Counted from the first letter of the stretch, positions 10,366 through 23,256 are shown. The stretch is 64,000 nucleotides of DNA from Annulohypoxylon bovei var. microspora (GCA_022836615.1 MU405322.1:62001-126000); one strand, 5' to 3'. Numbers and translations are program-made. Notes: generated from the letters alone by a model not told the origin.

Positions 10366-12029
10366 ATGGTTCTCCAAGATCTTGGTCGCCGCATTAGCGG
10401 TGCCCTACACGATGTTACTCGAGCGCCTAATCTTGATGAAAAGGTATGTCCGATTCTTTGGAGGAATCTTACCCCGCGATGGATACGATGCGATGCGATG
10501 CGATGGGGCGAATATACTGACCCAGATTCCAGGCCTTCAAAGCTATGCTCAACGAGATCTCAGGTGCCCTCCTCGAAGCCGACGTCAACGTACGACTTGT
10601 TAGCAAACTGAAAAACTCGATAAGCACCATAGTCAACTTCAAAGATCTCCCACCCGGTGTCAACAAGAAACGATTAATCCAGAAAGCCGTATTCGATGAA
10701 TTAGTCAAGCTAGTCGATCCTCATGCCGAACCTTTCAAGCCCAAGAAAGGAAAGTCGAACGTCATTATGTTCGTTGGTTTACAGGGTGCTGGAAAAACGA
10801 CCACGTGTACGAAATTGGCGCGGCATTACCAAGCAAGAGGATTCCGAGCTTGCCTTGTCTGTGCCGACACCTTCAGAGCCGGTGCTTTTGATCAACTAAA
10901 ACAAAACGCGACAAAAGCAAAGATCCCATACTATGGTTCCTTGACCGAGACGGATCCTGCGAAGGTCGCTAGGGAGGGCGTGGAAAAGTTCAAGAAAGAG
11001 CGATTTGAGGTTATCATTGTGGATACTTCTGGACGTCACCGACAAGAATCTGCCCTATTCCAAGAGATGGTTGATATTCAAAACGCAGTAACCCCTAACG
11101 AGACGATCATGGTTCTTGACGCCTCTATCGGTCAGCAGGCTGAAGCGCAAGCTAAGGCGTTCAAAGACGCTGCGGACTTTGGTGCGATTATCATCACCAA
11201 GACGGACGGCCATGCGAGCGGAGGTGGTGCCATCTCCGCTGTTGCGGCAACACACACGCCTATCGTCTTCATCGGTACTGGAGAGCACATGTTGGATTTA
11301 GAAAAATTCGCCCCGCAACAATTCGTCAACAAATTACTCGGAATGGGCGACATGGCAGGTTTAGTCGAGCACGTGCAATCTCTGAAACTCGACCAGAAGG
11401 AGACGATAAAACACATAACAGAGGGAATCTTCACGGTACGAGATCTCAGGGACCAGCTAAGCAACATTATGAAGATGGGACCCCTATCCAAAATGGCCGG
11501 TATGATCCCCGGCATGTCTAACCTTCCGGGAATGGCGGGTATGGACGACGAGGAGTCGAGTGCGCGATTAAAGCGCATGATTTATATCTGCGATAGCATG
11601 ACTGAGAAAGAGCTGGACTGTGACGGCAAAATGTTTATCGAGCAGCCAACGCGTATGACACGAGTGGCTCGCGGCAGTGGTGTCAGCGTCCGAGAGGTCG
11701 AAGATCTACTCACGCAACAACGTATGATGGCAGGCATGGCTAAGAAGATGGGCGGCAGCATGAAGAACATGCAGAAAGCCCAGCAGGCGATGGGCGGAGG
11801 GAACAAGGCGCAACAGATGGCTGCCATGCAAAAACGCTTACAGAGCATGGGCGGCGCTGGGGCCGGTGGCATGCCGGACATGGCGAGTCTTGCAAGAATG
11901 TTCGGCGGCGGCGGTGGAGGCGGAATGCCGGGCGGTATGGATATGCAGAAGATGATGGAGAGTATGGGCATGGGTGGAATGATGGGAGGTGGAGGTGGAG
12001 GTGGAGGTGGACGAGGCGGAAGGCGGTAA
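10366..12029 (+). CDS. srp54: Signal recognition particle 54-kDa subunit
   Basis: Exon 1 is 10366-10443 (26 codons), the intron 10444-10532, exon 2 10533-12029; total 524 aa, the expected size. The N domain begins [14 protein letters not shown]. The G domain carries the P-loop [18 protein letters not shown], then [22 protein letters not shown], and [15 protein letters not shown]. The Met-rich M domain (about 330-460) binds the SRP RNA and signal peptides. The C-terminus is an unusually long Gly/Met tail with two poly-Gly runs. The protein recognises nascent signal sequences and targets ribosomes to the ER through GTP-dependent pairing with its receptor. The intron contains a short (GATGC)n run at about 10487-10506. 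Intact and essential. Confidence 0.97.
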
Positions 12030-13963
12030 CGTGAATAGGAATGGACGATTCAATACCTACACACCATCAGTTCGGTGTCGATTCATAATGTGGGCATTGC
12101 GTGGCGTTTGGTGGTAAAACGGTGGGTATTACTAATTCGAAGAATGAAGTTATTGGTGATTGCTCGAGGATATGTCGAGTTGCTCATCTCATACCTAGGC
12201 GTATATGTCTTTGATTTACACCACTTGCCATGGATATCTTAAGGCTCGGTGAGACTATCTATTGTAACCTACCTGCCTAGATACTAGGTAGGTATTGATC
12301 TATTAAGGAGACTAACAAGAAGGGTTGGTAGCATATCAATTTCCAACTCATGTCTTCTTTAGGTACCTATTCACTTTCGTAAATATTTGAATGAACCGAT
12401 GCCTAACGTAGTTGCGTGGCCATGGAGCTTTCTCCCAAGCATCACCGCTGCCGTCCGAAGTGATTATGTCATCACGCCCAGAATGGAGTCAGATTAAGTG
12501 CCCCATGTGTCAATGCTACTGTATTGAACTGTGCATAAAACTATCCCCTGCACTACACAGCCAACATCTACTACCCGCTATAACATATGTTAGTTACCTA
12601 TATGGGCAAGTAGGGGATAGCTTCGCGCAAAGTCCAATACAGTAGCATTAACACATGGGGCACTTCTTGTAGAGATTAGCGGCAATAGTTAGCTAGGGAA
12701 TATTTAACCTAATTCTCACTCTTGAAGGTGAATCGGTCGCGCTTTCAATGGTAGAAACATAAAGGTTAAGATATTGAACTTTCGATCGCTGATAGCTGAT
12801 ATCACTAATCTTCTTAATTCATAGTTTAAAGTGTTGGAGAAGTATAGGATAGAAAGTGCGGATCGCGCCGTGCGGGGTACTCTTTTACAGAAAAATTGGA
12901 TGCTTCTAGACTTAGAACTCTTAACTTTCCTAAGTTTTTGGCCAACGCCAACTTTCTCTAACGCTTCCTTTGTTCCAAATTCCTTCCTTGTGTCTTTACT
13001 TATACCATTACTGATTCTACCGAAGGTATGTCTCGTGAATTGAAGGTTCTTTCAACCTTTGTGTATGTTGGAGCATTTGCTCCGGCAGACAGTGGGCATT
13101 TTAACCGGAATAGAAAACAGCTAGCTAGGATCCTGCAAGGCGAGCAGGGTCAGCTGCTGGTGATTTCCACCCAACTGGATCACTTCCACGTTGGGGACCC
13201 AGTTTCCGAGCTTTCGATTGGCTGAGAAGCTCTACCAATTGTAAGGATCTTATCTAAAATAGACCCACGAAAAGCCTCACATCAGATTCATCATTACTTC
13301 CCGGTAACGTCATTGGTAGTTTTTCTCTTAGAATTCCCCATTCGAGTAATCAGATGTGGGATAAACCACAATAGGTGCCATTAGCGCCCGTTGGCCGATC
13401 GTGGACCCTGATCTGCCATGCGATGGGGTTTCAAGAAAGCGGCAATAATTCCATGTTTTGTGCCTTGTCAATAGTTGAAGACTGTCATCTTGATCTTGGC
13501 TCAATGGCACAGATGGAACGTAACGAGAGCTCCATGCTTGTACCCCCAACAATCTATTACAGTGAGACAAAACTGTCAAATCGACGGGCCGTGAGCAAGA
13601 TGACAGGATGGCGATAAAATGTATCGGTGGCACTGATTAGCCTCAAACCAGGCTTGCTCGAGTTTTAGCTCCGTTTTGGCAAGACACCAAGCCTACAAGC
13701 CTGCAAGCCTCGTGGGAAGGGACACCGCTTATTAGGTACGTACGCGTATGTTACCCGTTTTAGAAAGCTGACATCAGTAAAGTCACGATGTATTTTAATT
13801 TCCATACGCCGATCTTTTTGTCCGATCGTGGTACAACGTAGGACCAGTGTCATTTATAAATCGGGCGCCGGCAGCTTATGCACTCTTCTTAAACAGTACA
13901 ATTGATCTTCGTTTCTGTCTCTCATCGTGCAATGCGCTTTCCGACCGAAATACTTATAACATC
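12030..13963. other. Intergenic with one MITE
   Basis: About 1.9 kb without a convincing gene. Open frames at 12831-13043, 13028-13225 and 13375-13617 have no recognisable domain. It contains the small inverted-repeat element at 12498-12664 and several copies of the dispersed CCTAGGTA-type motif (for example about 12268-12298). Confidence 0.5.
12498..12664. mobile_element. Small MITE, about 57-bp imperfect terminal inverted repeats
   Basis: The ends read AGTGCCCCATGTGT(C/T)AATG and continue as inverted repeats: the first 30 bases differ at one position, the next 27 at about ten, mostly transitions. The element is 167 bp and non-coding. TA precedes the left end (12496-12497) but TC follows the right, so a TA duplication, if it existed, is decayed. 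AGT termini resemble the larger MITE at 2100-2931, but the sequences are otherwise different. Confidence 0.8.
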
Positions 13964-15171
13964 ATGTCTCTCTGCACGAGAATCCTCAGCAGACGATTCT
14001 TGCAAATATCGTCTACATGTACCCGAACTACTACGATGACTACCACTCTACAACCTAGGCAGATGACTACTTCATCTTCAGGCGCGCTCGCCGAATTTGG
14101 ACGAAAGACTAAATTGATCCCAGTGCCGCCGGAGTCGAGGGAGAATCCCACAGTCGGGATTGCCCCAGATCCCAGAGCAAATGTCGGCCAAAAGAGATTA
14201 GCGGACTTCGATCTCAACGGCAAGGTCTTCATTGTCACCGGCGGTGCACGAGGCTTAGGTTTATCTCTAGCGGAAGCATTGGCAGAGACGGGGGGCAAGG
14301 GTAAGTTCTCGCCATTACATAACCCGTATTAGAGAGGCCCAACGTGATTAATGACAAACCTACAGTTTACTGTTTTGATCGCGAACCGGAGGCGGACGAG
14401 AAGTGGACTGAAGCAGCACGGCGAGCCGACGAATTTGGAGGCTCTCTCGACTACAGGCAACAAGACGTACAAGATGCTGAAGGGCTTGACCGGACTATTG
14501 CGGAAATTGCAGACAGGCATCTACGTATAGACGGGGTCATTGCCGCGGCCGGCGTTCAACATCTCTCCCCCGCCGTAGAATGGACCCAGGAAGAAGTGAA
14601 CCAGATGATGGATATTAATTTCACAGGGGTGATGATGACGGCGACGAGCGCGGCCCGGCAAATGTTCAAGTACAAAATTCACGGCAGCATGTGCCTCATC
14701 GCCAGCATGTCTGGAAGCGTTGCTAATAAGGGGCTTCTATCCCCTGTACGTATATCCAGTGATTATGGTGGTTAAGTCATCCAGCCTAACTTTGGATCGC
14801 AGGTCTACAATTCTTCCAAGGCCGCAGTTGTTCAGCTGGCGCGGAACCTCGCGATGGAGTGGAGCCCTATCCGGAAAGACGGCACGGGTGGGATCAGAGT
14901 GAATTGCATCAGCCCCGGACACATCCTAACGCCGATGGTACTCAAAAACTTCGAAGAAGTCCCAGGGCTCCGTGAGAAATGGGAAAGGGAGAATATGAGT
15001 AAGTCATCAAATATCGCAATTGCAACCGAGGGCCAACGCTAAAGTGATATAGTGGGCCGATTGGCGGAGACAAGCGAATTTAAGGGCGCCGCGCTGTTTC
15101 TGCTGAGTAACGCCAGCAGTTTCATGACCGGGAACAACCTCGTTATCGATGGCGGTCACACTGCCTGGTAG
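13964..15171 (+). CDS. SDR, polyol (D-arabinitol 2-dehydrogenase-like)
   Basis: Four exons (13964-14300, 14366-14745, 14803-14998, 15053-15171) give 343 aa with all phases consistent. The N-terminus [14 protein letters not shown] is Arg/Ser-rich without acids and may be a mitochondrial presequence; a later ATG at 14036 could give a cytosolic form. The core shows [12 protein letters not shown] (cofactor), VYCFDRE (acid after strand 2, favouring NAD(H)), a VIAAAGVQH segment, a SMSG segment and VYNSSKAAV (YxxxK), ending in DGGHTAW, typical of classical SDRs of the arabinitol/mannitol/sorbose type. It probably interconverts a polyol and a ketose; the exact substrate is not determinable. No lesions are seen. 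Confidence 0.9.
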
Positions 15172-16823
15172 ATAATTCTTCATTTTACTTCTATGCCGGA
15201 GTTTTGGATAATAAGAATTGGAGTTTACGTAAGGAAGAGAGTATTTTGAGGTAGAACACAAAATCGCGGGGTGTTACGGAAAAGACGTACCTATTCATTG
15301 ATTAGTCCATGGTACTATTGTACATTAGTCTCACGTGTTGATGGTTGGGTGCTAGATGGAAGATATCACATAGATCTGTTTGTACAACGCAGGTACCTAC
15401 CTATGAAATCTATTGATCGGGGCGTTGGCTCGCTCGATTACTGTGAGAACGAATTGAACCCTCTTCCTGCACCTAGACGGTGGCGGCAACGGTGGCTGCA
15501 GTGTAACATCTATTCGCAAGTCACGGAGCTGAAAAACTCGGTATGGGGAGCAAACAAAGACAAACCTCCATTTCAAAATTACCTTTTACTTTAAAACTGT
15601 ATCATTTCCACATTCTTGGTTTCAGCAAACTTTATCTAAATGTGGTCGCGAAGCTAATGACACTTAGGTCCCATGGAATCGGGAATTAGTGGATCTCCCA
15701 ACCCACCCTGCCCACTTAAGTCATTGCCGTCGCCACTTTAATTGAAGAGGTTCATCACGATGATATTTCAACGAGAAGACAATAGGCGGTCTAATAGTTT
15801 GTGCACATACCACAATTTCTCAAACGATTGCGATATTAGCATACAGCTTATATTCTGAGAATAAGATTCAATACTAGATCTAACGAAGAGACTTAGCCAT
15901 CTACCTAGGTACTCAAGTCATTCATCTTCTAGACATAGTGTTGCTTAGGTAGCTTAGGGTTAGACTGTATCTACTACGATCTTAGTCACCCCACCGAGAG
16001 TATTAGCGTTACTAGGTTATTTCAACGACATAATCAAAATGTCCGACTTGAATAGTGTTTGCGATTTGGTAGGGGTATGCGACTTATTGTATTAATTTCG
16101 TGTGAATTCCTACAGGTATACACGAAGTCCCTGCAATCTACATAACGGTTAAATAACATAATAACGAATGATAGAAGAGCAAAAACGCCCTTCCCATGAC
16201 GGTTATTGAACTGTGTTTCGAGATCGCCAGTTACCCGATTAGGTAGTAAGACAAGCATTGCCAAGCTTCGTGCCAAGTTTCTTTTGGTATCCATGACGTC
16301 CTGACTTAGCAGTAACGAATCAGAGTAGCTATACGGATGGGGACAACGTTTACAACGCCATGCTTCTACTTACCTAACACATCGTGATTCTAGACTTCGA
16401 TTTACCAGCTTTAGAGTTGCTGATTGGATTCGCTTAGAATAAAGATCTCATATGGGTCCATACATGTTACGCAGGTACTCTGCTAAGCCATTTTTTTTTG
16501 GCTCGAGTTATCGTCCATGTCACGGCTGACCAGCTTAAATCATGACGTCAATCGTAAACGCACGTCCTACTCACAATCTACCATGACTGCATTATATTCA
16601 TAGGTATTTATAAGGTTACCTAGCACCTGGGTAGGTAGTCAACTACATTTGTTACACTTGCCTTCGCTGTTTCTTAAGGTCGTGCTCTCAGTCTCTCTCC
16701 CTGAGACTTCAAACATCTACTTGTCGGGATTCAAACGGGATAAGACACTCGCGGACTGCAGATTCTCGCTTTCCAAAGAAGCTATCATCTCAAAACAACT
16801 AATTTACTCTACATACAACGAAG
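15172..16823. other. Intergenic, no gene recognised
   Basis: Short frames at 15271-15594 and 16034-16294 show no domain. Copies of the dispersed TACCTAGGTA-type motif occur at about 15391-15406, 15901-15917 and 16600-16640. Confidence 0.5.
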
Positions 16824-18005
16824 ATGGGCTTTTTTAATCGCCGTCGAGCCGATGGTGCTAATGCCGGTCCTGTTAACGGACATCAGAACGGACATGCCTA
16901 CGATACCGCAGCTTACCCCATGGCAGTTCGCCCGAGTTTTGGCCAGTGGCTAAAAGTCACATGGATTGATATCGTCACCATGATATGCATGGGCGCGATA
17001 GGACTCGGCGTACGTTTTGCGCTCCTGAAGTTCACTTACCCATAATTGCACTGCTAATACGCAAAATAGGTGTACGAAGCACATCCAGCTCCTACGCGAT
17101 CCTTTCCCGTAACTTTCTCAGACGGCGAGGTAGTCTATCCCGAGTTCGCGTACCCCCTCCGCAAGGAAATCATCCCCATCTGGCTAGCAGCCTTCCTCGC
17201 AGCGGTCATCCCCATCGTGATCATCCTGCTCATGCAGATCCGCGTGCGCTCCTTCTGGGACGTCAACAACGCCGTCATCGGGCTCCTCTACTCGCTGATC
17301 ACCGCCGCCGTTTTCCAAGTCTTCCTCAAGTGGCTGATCGGCGGCTTACGCCCGCACTTCCTCGCCGTCTGCAAGCCGGATATCTCGCTCGCGAGCAACG
17401 CGCCGGGCGTCAAGGGCGCGGGGTACAACGCCGCCGGGTTCGACGGCATCTACTACACGAAGGAGATCTGCACCGGCGACGAAAACGAGATCAACGACTC
17501 CCTCGAATCGTTCCCGTCGGGCCACAGCACCGCCGCCTTCGCCGGCTTCGTGTACCTGGCCATCTACCTCAACGCGAAGCTCAAGGTGTTCGCCAACTAC
17601 CACCCGGCCATGTGGAAGCTCATCGCGGTGTACGCGCCCGTGCTCGGCGCCACCCTGATCGCCGGCGCCCTCACCATCGACGAGTTCCACAACTGGTACG
17701 ACGTCGTGGCCGGCGCGATCATCGGCTCCGTCATGGCCTTCTCCGCCTACCGCATGTGCTACGCCGCCGTCTGGGACTGGCGCTGGAACCACGTCCCGCT
17801 GCACCGCGGACAGCCCTGCACGTACGCGCGCGACGGCGCGGAGCTCGTCGACGCTATGTGGACCCGCAAGGCGGGCTGGGGCGCCGGCGCCGCGAGCGGG
17901 TTTGGAGGAGGTGCGCCGGCGCCGGATGAGCGTGGTGGTGCTGCGGCGTTCTCGAGGAAGCCGGTGGGGAGCGGGACGGCGAATAGGGCGGATGATATGG
18001 TTTAA
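16824..18005 (+). CDS. PAP2-family lipid phosphate phosphatase (DPP1-like)
   Basis: Exon 1 is 16824-17009, the intron 17010-17069, exon 2 17070-18005, giving 373 aa. Hydrophobic segments begin at WIDIVTMICMGAIGLG and continue as six membrane spans. PAP2 motif 1 is KWLIGGLRPHF, motif 2 is FPSGHSTAAFAG. At motif 3 the sequence is LTIDEFHNWYDVVAG: the His and Asp are present but the usual Ser-Arg pair is replaced by Ala-Leu. The family removes phosphate from diacylglycerol pyrophosphate, phosphatidate and related lipids in ER or vacuolar membranes. The C-terminal 80 residues are a low-complexity Gly/Ala tail. Exon 2 is far more GC-rich, especially at third positions, than exon 1 and its neighbours. 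Confidence 0.92.
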
Positions 18006-18474
18006 GCTGTTTGCCTGTCTAGGTGCTTACTCTAATAGTTGATGATATGCTGGGTGTGGTGCATTTTAACAGGGCGTAAGGTAACATAGGGGTGGGGTGT
18101 TGTCTTAATTGTAACTCGTGGTTATTGACTCGATGACTAATGACAACTTACTATGGCTTTGAATAATCATTTAGTTCAAGGTTTTTACCAAGTCAAACGC
18201 TTATTTGATTGGGTCGATTTGGAAGATGGTGCAGGGTGGAGGGTATTAGAAATGTGCCTTGAGTACCTAGATCCCCCCCTGCAGGGTCAGATGCGTTGTT
18301 GAACTGAACACCAATCATTTACACCGTTAATCCTATTACACGACGGGCATAGCCACAAATGGATCTTTTAAGGCTCCCTAGACTGCTCTGTCCAACAAAC
18401 CTTTCTCACAAATTCTACAAGTTTTTGCTGACTCGTCTCACCTGCCAAGATATCTATCTCGTAGCTCTGATATC
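18006..18474. other. Intergenic spacer, NLR promoter
   Basis: A spacer of about 470 bases. An in-frame upstream ATG at 18359 exists but the spliced model with ATG at 18475 reads better. No site recognised. Confidence 0.4.
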
Positions 18475-21400
18475 ATGTCTCATCAGAGCGACCACGATCT
18501 CGGTAATGAAATCAAGAAGGACAGGCAAGTTAACATGCAATCTTAAATTGTTCAACCCAGTTCCACTGCTTACTTCCCAGTTGTTTCGCAGATATGCTGC
18601 AGCATTGAATCTTTTCATCTCAGCTCGTACCTCTTTCCAAGCTACGATTCCTGAACAAGATCGTTCATCGTTTACTGAATTCCTAGGTTCAGACTCGTTT
18701 ATGAAAGATATAGAAGCGCAAATAAACAAAAGTCCAGAAAAAAACCGTCTATATCGTTGTTGCAAGAAGATTGACAACTTTGCCAAGCGATGGCAGCCTT
18801 TCTTCGAGATTACTGACATCTTTGTCAGCTCACATCCTGAATGGGCGGCTCTGGCCTGGGGAGCTGTGAGGCTCGTCTTTAAGGTAACTGACATCACACA
18901 CTTAGTAACCTTTGTTAATTAAGGTAGCTCTGCGGCCATTATACCATGTTTTTTGAGAAGTTAGCTGAGATGTTCGAACGTATCTCCATGAAGCTACCTC
19001 ATTTCGGACGTCACCTTCTCCTATTCAACAGAAGAAAAAATCTACGACCTGATATCGAAAGGCACTCAGATCTAGTGCATACTCTTGCTTGTATGTTCAA
19101 AGATATCATACAGTTCTGCCAGGAAGCTTGTCGCATCTTCTCCCCTAAAGAAAGAGGAGTTCGGTACAAGCTCAATGTCATCAAAGATTTGTTCTGGAAG
19201 CCTTTCGACGCCAGGTTCTCAGACCTTCTTTCCAGGCTTGACCAGTATCAAGAGATGTATGAGCCCGAACTTAATCTGGCTGATAGAGAAGAGCTCATGG
19301 GTCACTATGAGTTCTTTGATAAATACCTCGACGAGTATAAGCAGGACAGAGAATGTCGCGAAGGCCAGTCTCGGAGGGAAGAGACGCTCCTGTTACGACA
19401 GCAGATTCATTCCATAAAAGAGTGGATAAATGCACCAGATTACATGGCTACCTTTGAGCGAGAAAGGATAACGAACTCTTCGGATGCCGGATCTTGGCTG
19501 CTAGAAGACAATCGATATAGGTCGTGGCGTCAGTCCTGGATTGGGGTTGACAGTATTGCTGGCGAAGCATCACCAGCACACGAATTTGCGTCCAGAATCC
19601 TATACATTTATGGTTCTCCTGGCTACGGGAAGACAGTCTTATCTACTAAGGTGATTGAGGATTTGGCTTTAGAGGAGAGGACTAGTGGCGATGTCCCTCC
19701 ACGAACCCTAGCCTTCTTCCACTTCGACAAGATGAACTACCTTTATAAAGATCCATCACAGGCGATGCGTGCAGTACTCAATCAACTGATACACAAGAAC
19801 CGAAATGACAGGGAGCTTATAGACGCTGCAACTATTTTGATGGATGTCGAAGGATCTGGCCAAGTTATTGCGTCGGAATCGGAAGTTGCATCACTTCTGA
19901 AACTATTCTTTGAGCGGTATCCTACTACAGCTCTGGTTTTTGACGGCGTCGACGAGTGTTCAGACCCTAAAACTTTCCTCAGCAAGTTCTACGCGATCTG
20001 TTCATCCAGTCAATGTAAATTAATACTATTCAGCCGCCCGGATCTAACCATACCCTCAGTCTTACAGCACGAATGTCAGCAGATTCACCTCCACCATGGA
20101 GCTAATTTCTATGAAATCGGTAAATTCGTCCAATCACGAATGCAAGAGCTGGTCACATGCGGTCTCCTGCCGACGCTCGACACTGACTCGGCCGTAAACC
20201 AAATAACCATCCGGTCAAATTCCCTTTTCCTCTGGGCTAAACTTATGATGGACTTCCTGAATTGCCCAGCACTCTCGCCAGGAGAACGGCTGGATGCCAT
20301 ATCCCACTTGAATTTGCTTGAGGGACTAGAGCAATTATACACCGAGATCCTTAAAATGATACGAACAAAGTTCCGACAGGAGATAAGCACAGCATATAAG
20401 GCTTTTTCTTGGATAATAGTAGCCCATCGGCCACTTAAATTACTTGAACTACAAGCGGGGTTGGCTGTACAAATCGGTAAAAGGAGTTCACCTGGATTTG
20501 ACTTTATCTCCAATTTTCGCCAGTCTATTATCCGAATCTGTGGCGCTTTGATTGAGATCCACGAAGATTCGACAGTTCATTTCATTCACTTGTCCGTCCA
20601 AGAATTCTTGACTAATACCGGCCCTTCTTCTACAATACAAGGAAATCCCAGCTCTCCGCATGTCCCTCTTATTGGTACGCATATCAAGATGGCTAGTCTA
20701 TGTCTCTCCTATATTATTCACGACGTTCCCGGCGAGCCGCTTAGTGGTTCAAGAATCGTCAAAGCCCACCTACCGTCTGTAGAAGCACGCCTACCCTTTT
20801 TAAGATATGCAATAGACTGGCCAACTCATGTTATTGGGGCGCTGGAGACCAAGAATCAATTTCCAGCACAATCATCCGAAAGTTCCCGAGCCTTTTATGA
20901 TACAATTAAAACCTTCCTAGATACCAAATCTGCTATAGCTGTTTGGTTAGAGTCAATTTGGGCATTCGACGCATCACCGCGAATTCGTGAAGCATCAGGT
21001 TATCTGGAGGTTTGGTTGAGAGAGATAAAAAAGGGAGCACACCCACCCTGCAAGCCACGAGAGCAACTTGCAATCATCACAATTGAACAACGAAATTACT
21101 TTGTTGTCTGTCGAATTCGAGTATCTGCGTCAAGAATGGAACCATGTCTTGACACAACTACCGGGTGAGATATGGGGGCCGAGTATTCATATCTTTCATA
21201 AGTCTAGTTTGATGGTTGGAACAACAGAAGGAAGTTTGCTTTCAATCCCACATACGGTTGGAAATAAGCTGCTCGGAGATCATCCTGACCAGCACTCTTT
21301 TCCTTCGCCTGATATTCAGGAGACGATATTATTGACGCAGGTGTCGGAGGACGGCACTTCGATCATGTCTGTCTCGATTGTACCTGGACTGTAAGTAAAA

Positions 21401-23256
21401 TCTTTTGCCATTAACTAGGTAACTAATTCGAGTCTTTAACGATTTGCAGGAAATACAAAGAGCATGAAAATCATTTCCTCTCCGGATATACGGATGATGA
21501 CGAGTATTTAACGGATGCCTGCCAATGCGCAGACTTTTCCTGTTTGGATAATGTGCTTTTTATGGAGGAATGCGACAGCAACTCTGTCGATTCTAACACT
21601 TCATCGGAGATAAGATCAGAGATGAGCGATTTCAGCCCGCTTCAAATTCACAATAAAGCTGCGATGGCTGCTTCGAGGTGTCTATCCATTTGTTCTGGGT
21701 GGCAAGCACATATTCTAGTTCAGACAGCAGGCTTAAGTTCTCCAGACGCCCCACGTCGTAGAGATCTCTTCGTAAGCCTGCCATCAGAGCAAGTATTTCA
21801 GATGCTTATGACAACATTCTATCTCAAGGAACAATCCTATGATGATTTCATAATTCCCATAGCCGTCAGCGCAGACCTACATACGATTAGCCTGCTACAT
21901 TGTGCTATCAAATTGACACATGATAGTTACATTATCCAGGAACTAGACCCTTCCCTCGTCATTGATTCAAACGAGTCTCTCCTTCGGGAACCACGGTCCG
22001 CATTGTCGCTGAATGTGGACCTAACCGATCAGCTATGGTTAAGGACGGTATTATCTCATGATGGTAAATACCTGGCCATAATTCGATCAGGACGAATATT
22101 TCAGTTTGAAGACTACACCGCATCTCAGCATGATTGCAATCCAACCTACTACGATTGTTCGGTTGCAGTATTTGAGAATCTGAGTATGAACAGGAACGAA
22201 CCTTGCCAAGTGTTCTATACAGAAATCTCCAACTCAGGCCTCGTGGAAGAGGTAGGCGGCGTTAACAAGCCCCTTGTGTTTCATCCATCAAGCCCCTACT
22301 TAGCAATAGCAAGCCTAGAGCAAGTACACCTATGGAAGTTTGAGGATATGAAGACTAAGCCAAGACAGCTTATATATGGAGCATTGGATAACATGACCTT
22401 TTCAGCAACCGGCTCTATCCTTAGCGGTAATATCGGAGACGATCCCATCTGGTTTCGAATAGACTATAAACCGTGGGATGAGGATGAGGTTCCTTCAGAG
22501 CTATTTCAAAGCGAATCCTCAAAGGATGGACCGTCAACGAGCAAGAATGACGGTGAGCAAGATGAGTACCTTGATTACAAGCAAATTATAGAACACGACG
22601 GACGTTCTGTGGAGTGGAGGGGTTATTTGAATCCTAGAAACTACCGTGCTACATCAACAACACAGTCGGAGACATCTAAATTAAAAGATTCACGCTCTCT
22701 ATCGATTCAACGGACAATAAATGAGCCCAAATTCCAAGCGCCTATTACTTCGGATCCAATCAATAACCATGCATTGTCAAATATTTCCCCCTTTAACATA
22801 GCCCCTGAAGATCCTGGTTGCTGTGGAGACTTCACAATATTGAGCCACGAGTTGCAAAGCATTCAGTCATCAACAGATAGTGTGCTTGTTGCCTCAAGCT
22901 TCGGGATGAAGCGATCTCTCGTATTCGATGATAAAGAAGCTGGGATGATTCTTATGGAGGCCGTACTCCCAGACGGCACAATCAAGATGGCCGACCTTCT
23001 TCGTCTACCCAAGTCTGCGATCGGAGAAAGGTTACACACTACTGTGATTAACCCTTCAAAAGAATCACCTTCTATAAAGATTGTGTTGAATAAAGCCGTG
23101 GAACCCACGTACTCGCTCAGTCATCAAGCAAACGTCAGTTTCCCCGTGGTGATTCAGAGACAAAAGGCCAGCATCGCCGTCTGTGGAATTAAACGCGCTT
23201 TAGAATGGGCCGAGTATGATGAGGAGAGTCATAAACGCCTCAAAGAGCAGACATAG
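18475..23256 (+). CDS. NACHT-domain NLR-like protein (fungal STAND ATPase)
   Basis: The model has four exons: 18475-18524, 18592-18883, 18928-21390 and 21450-23256, about 1,530 aa. Intron 1 is GC-AG (donor GCAAGT); it joins MSHQSDHDLGNEIKKD to RYAAALNLF, the usual start of this class. The N-terminal helical domain includes HPEWAALAWGAVRLVF. The NACHT core has P-loop IYGSPGYGKTVL (about 19606) and Walker B TALVFDGVDECSD, then RPD and helical repeats. A C-terminal half of about 700 residues begins with EWNHVLTQLPGEIWGPSI and looks like a sensor region. Such proteins act in non-self recognition and regulated cell death. Oddity: the frame changes between about 21028 and 21068, either at a run of six A's (about 21026-21031) or through a weak 52-base intron (21010-21061). 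If neither is spliced, the protein stops at 21168 and the gene is broken. Confidence 0.8.

Noticed and set aside
17346..17804. 152-codon ORF antisense to PAP2 exon 2
   Set aside because: A shadow frame caused by the high GC3 of the real gene.
18359..18922. Unspliced start of the NLR gene at 18359
   Set aside because: The region before 18592 in this frame is not like the family, while the GC-AG spliced model gives the expected N-terminus.
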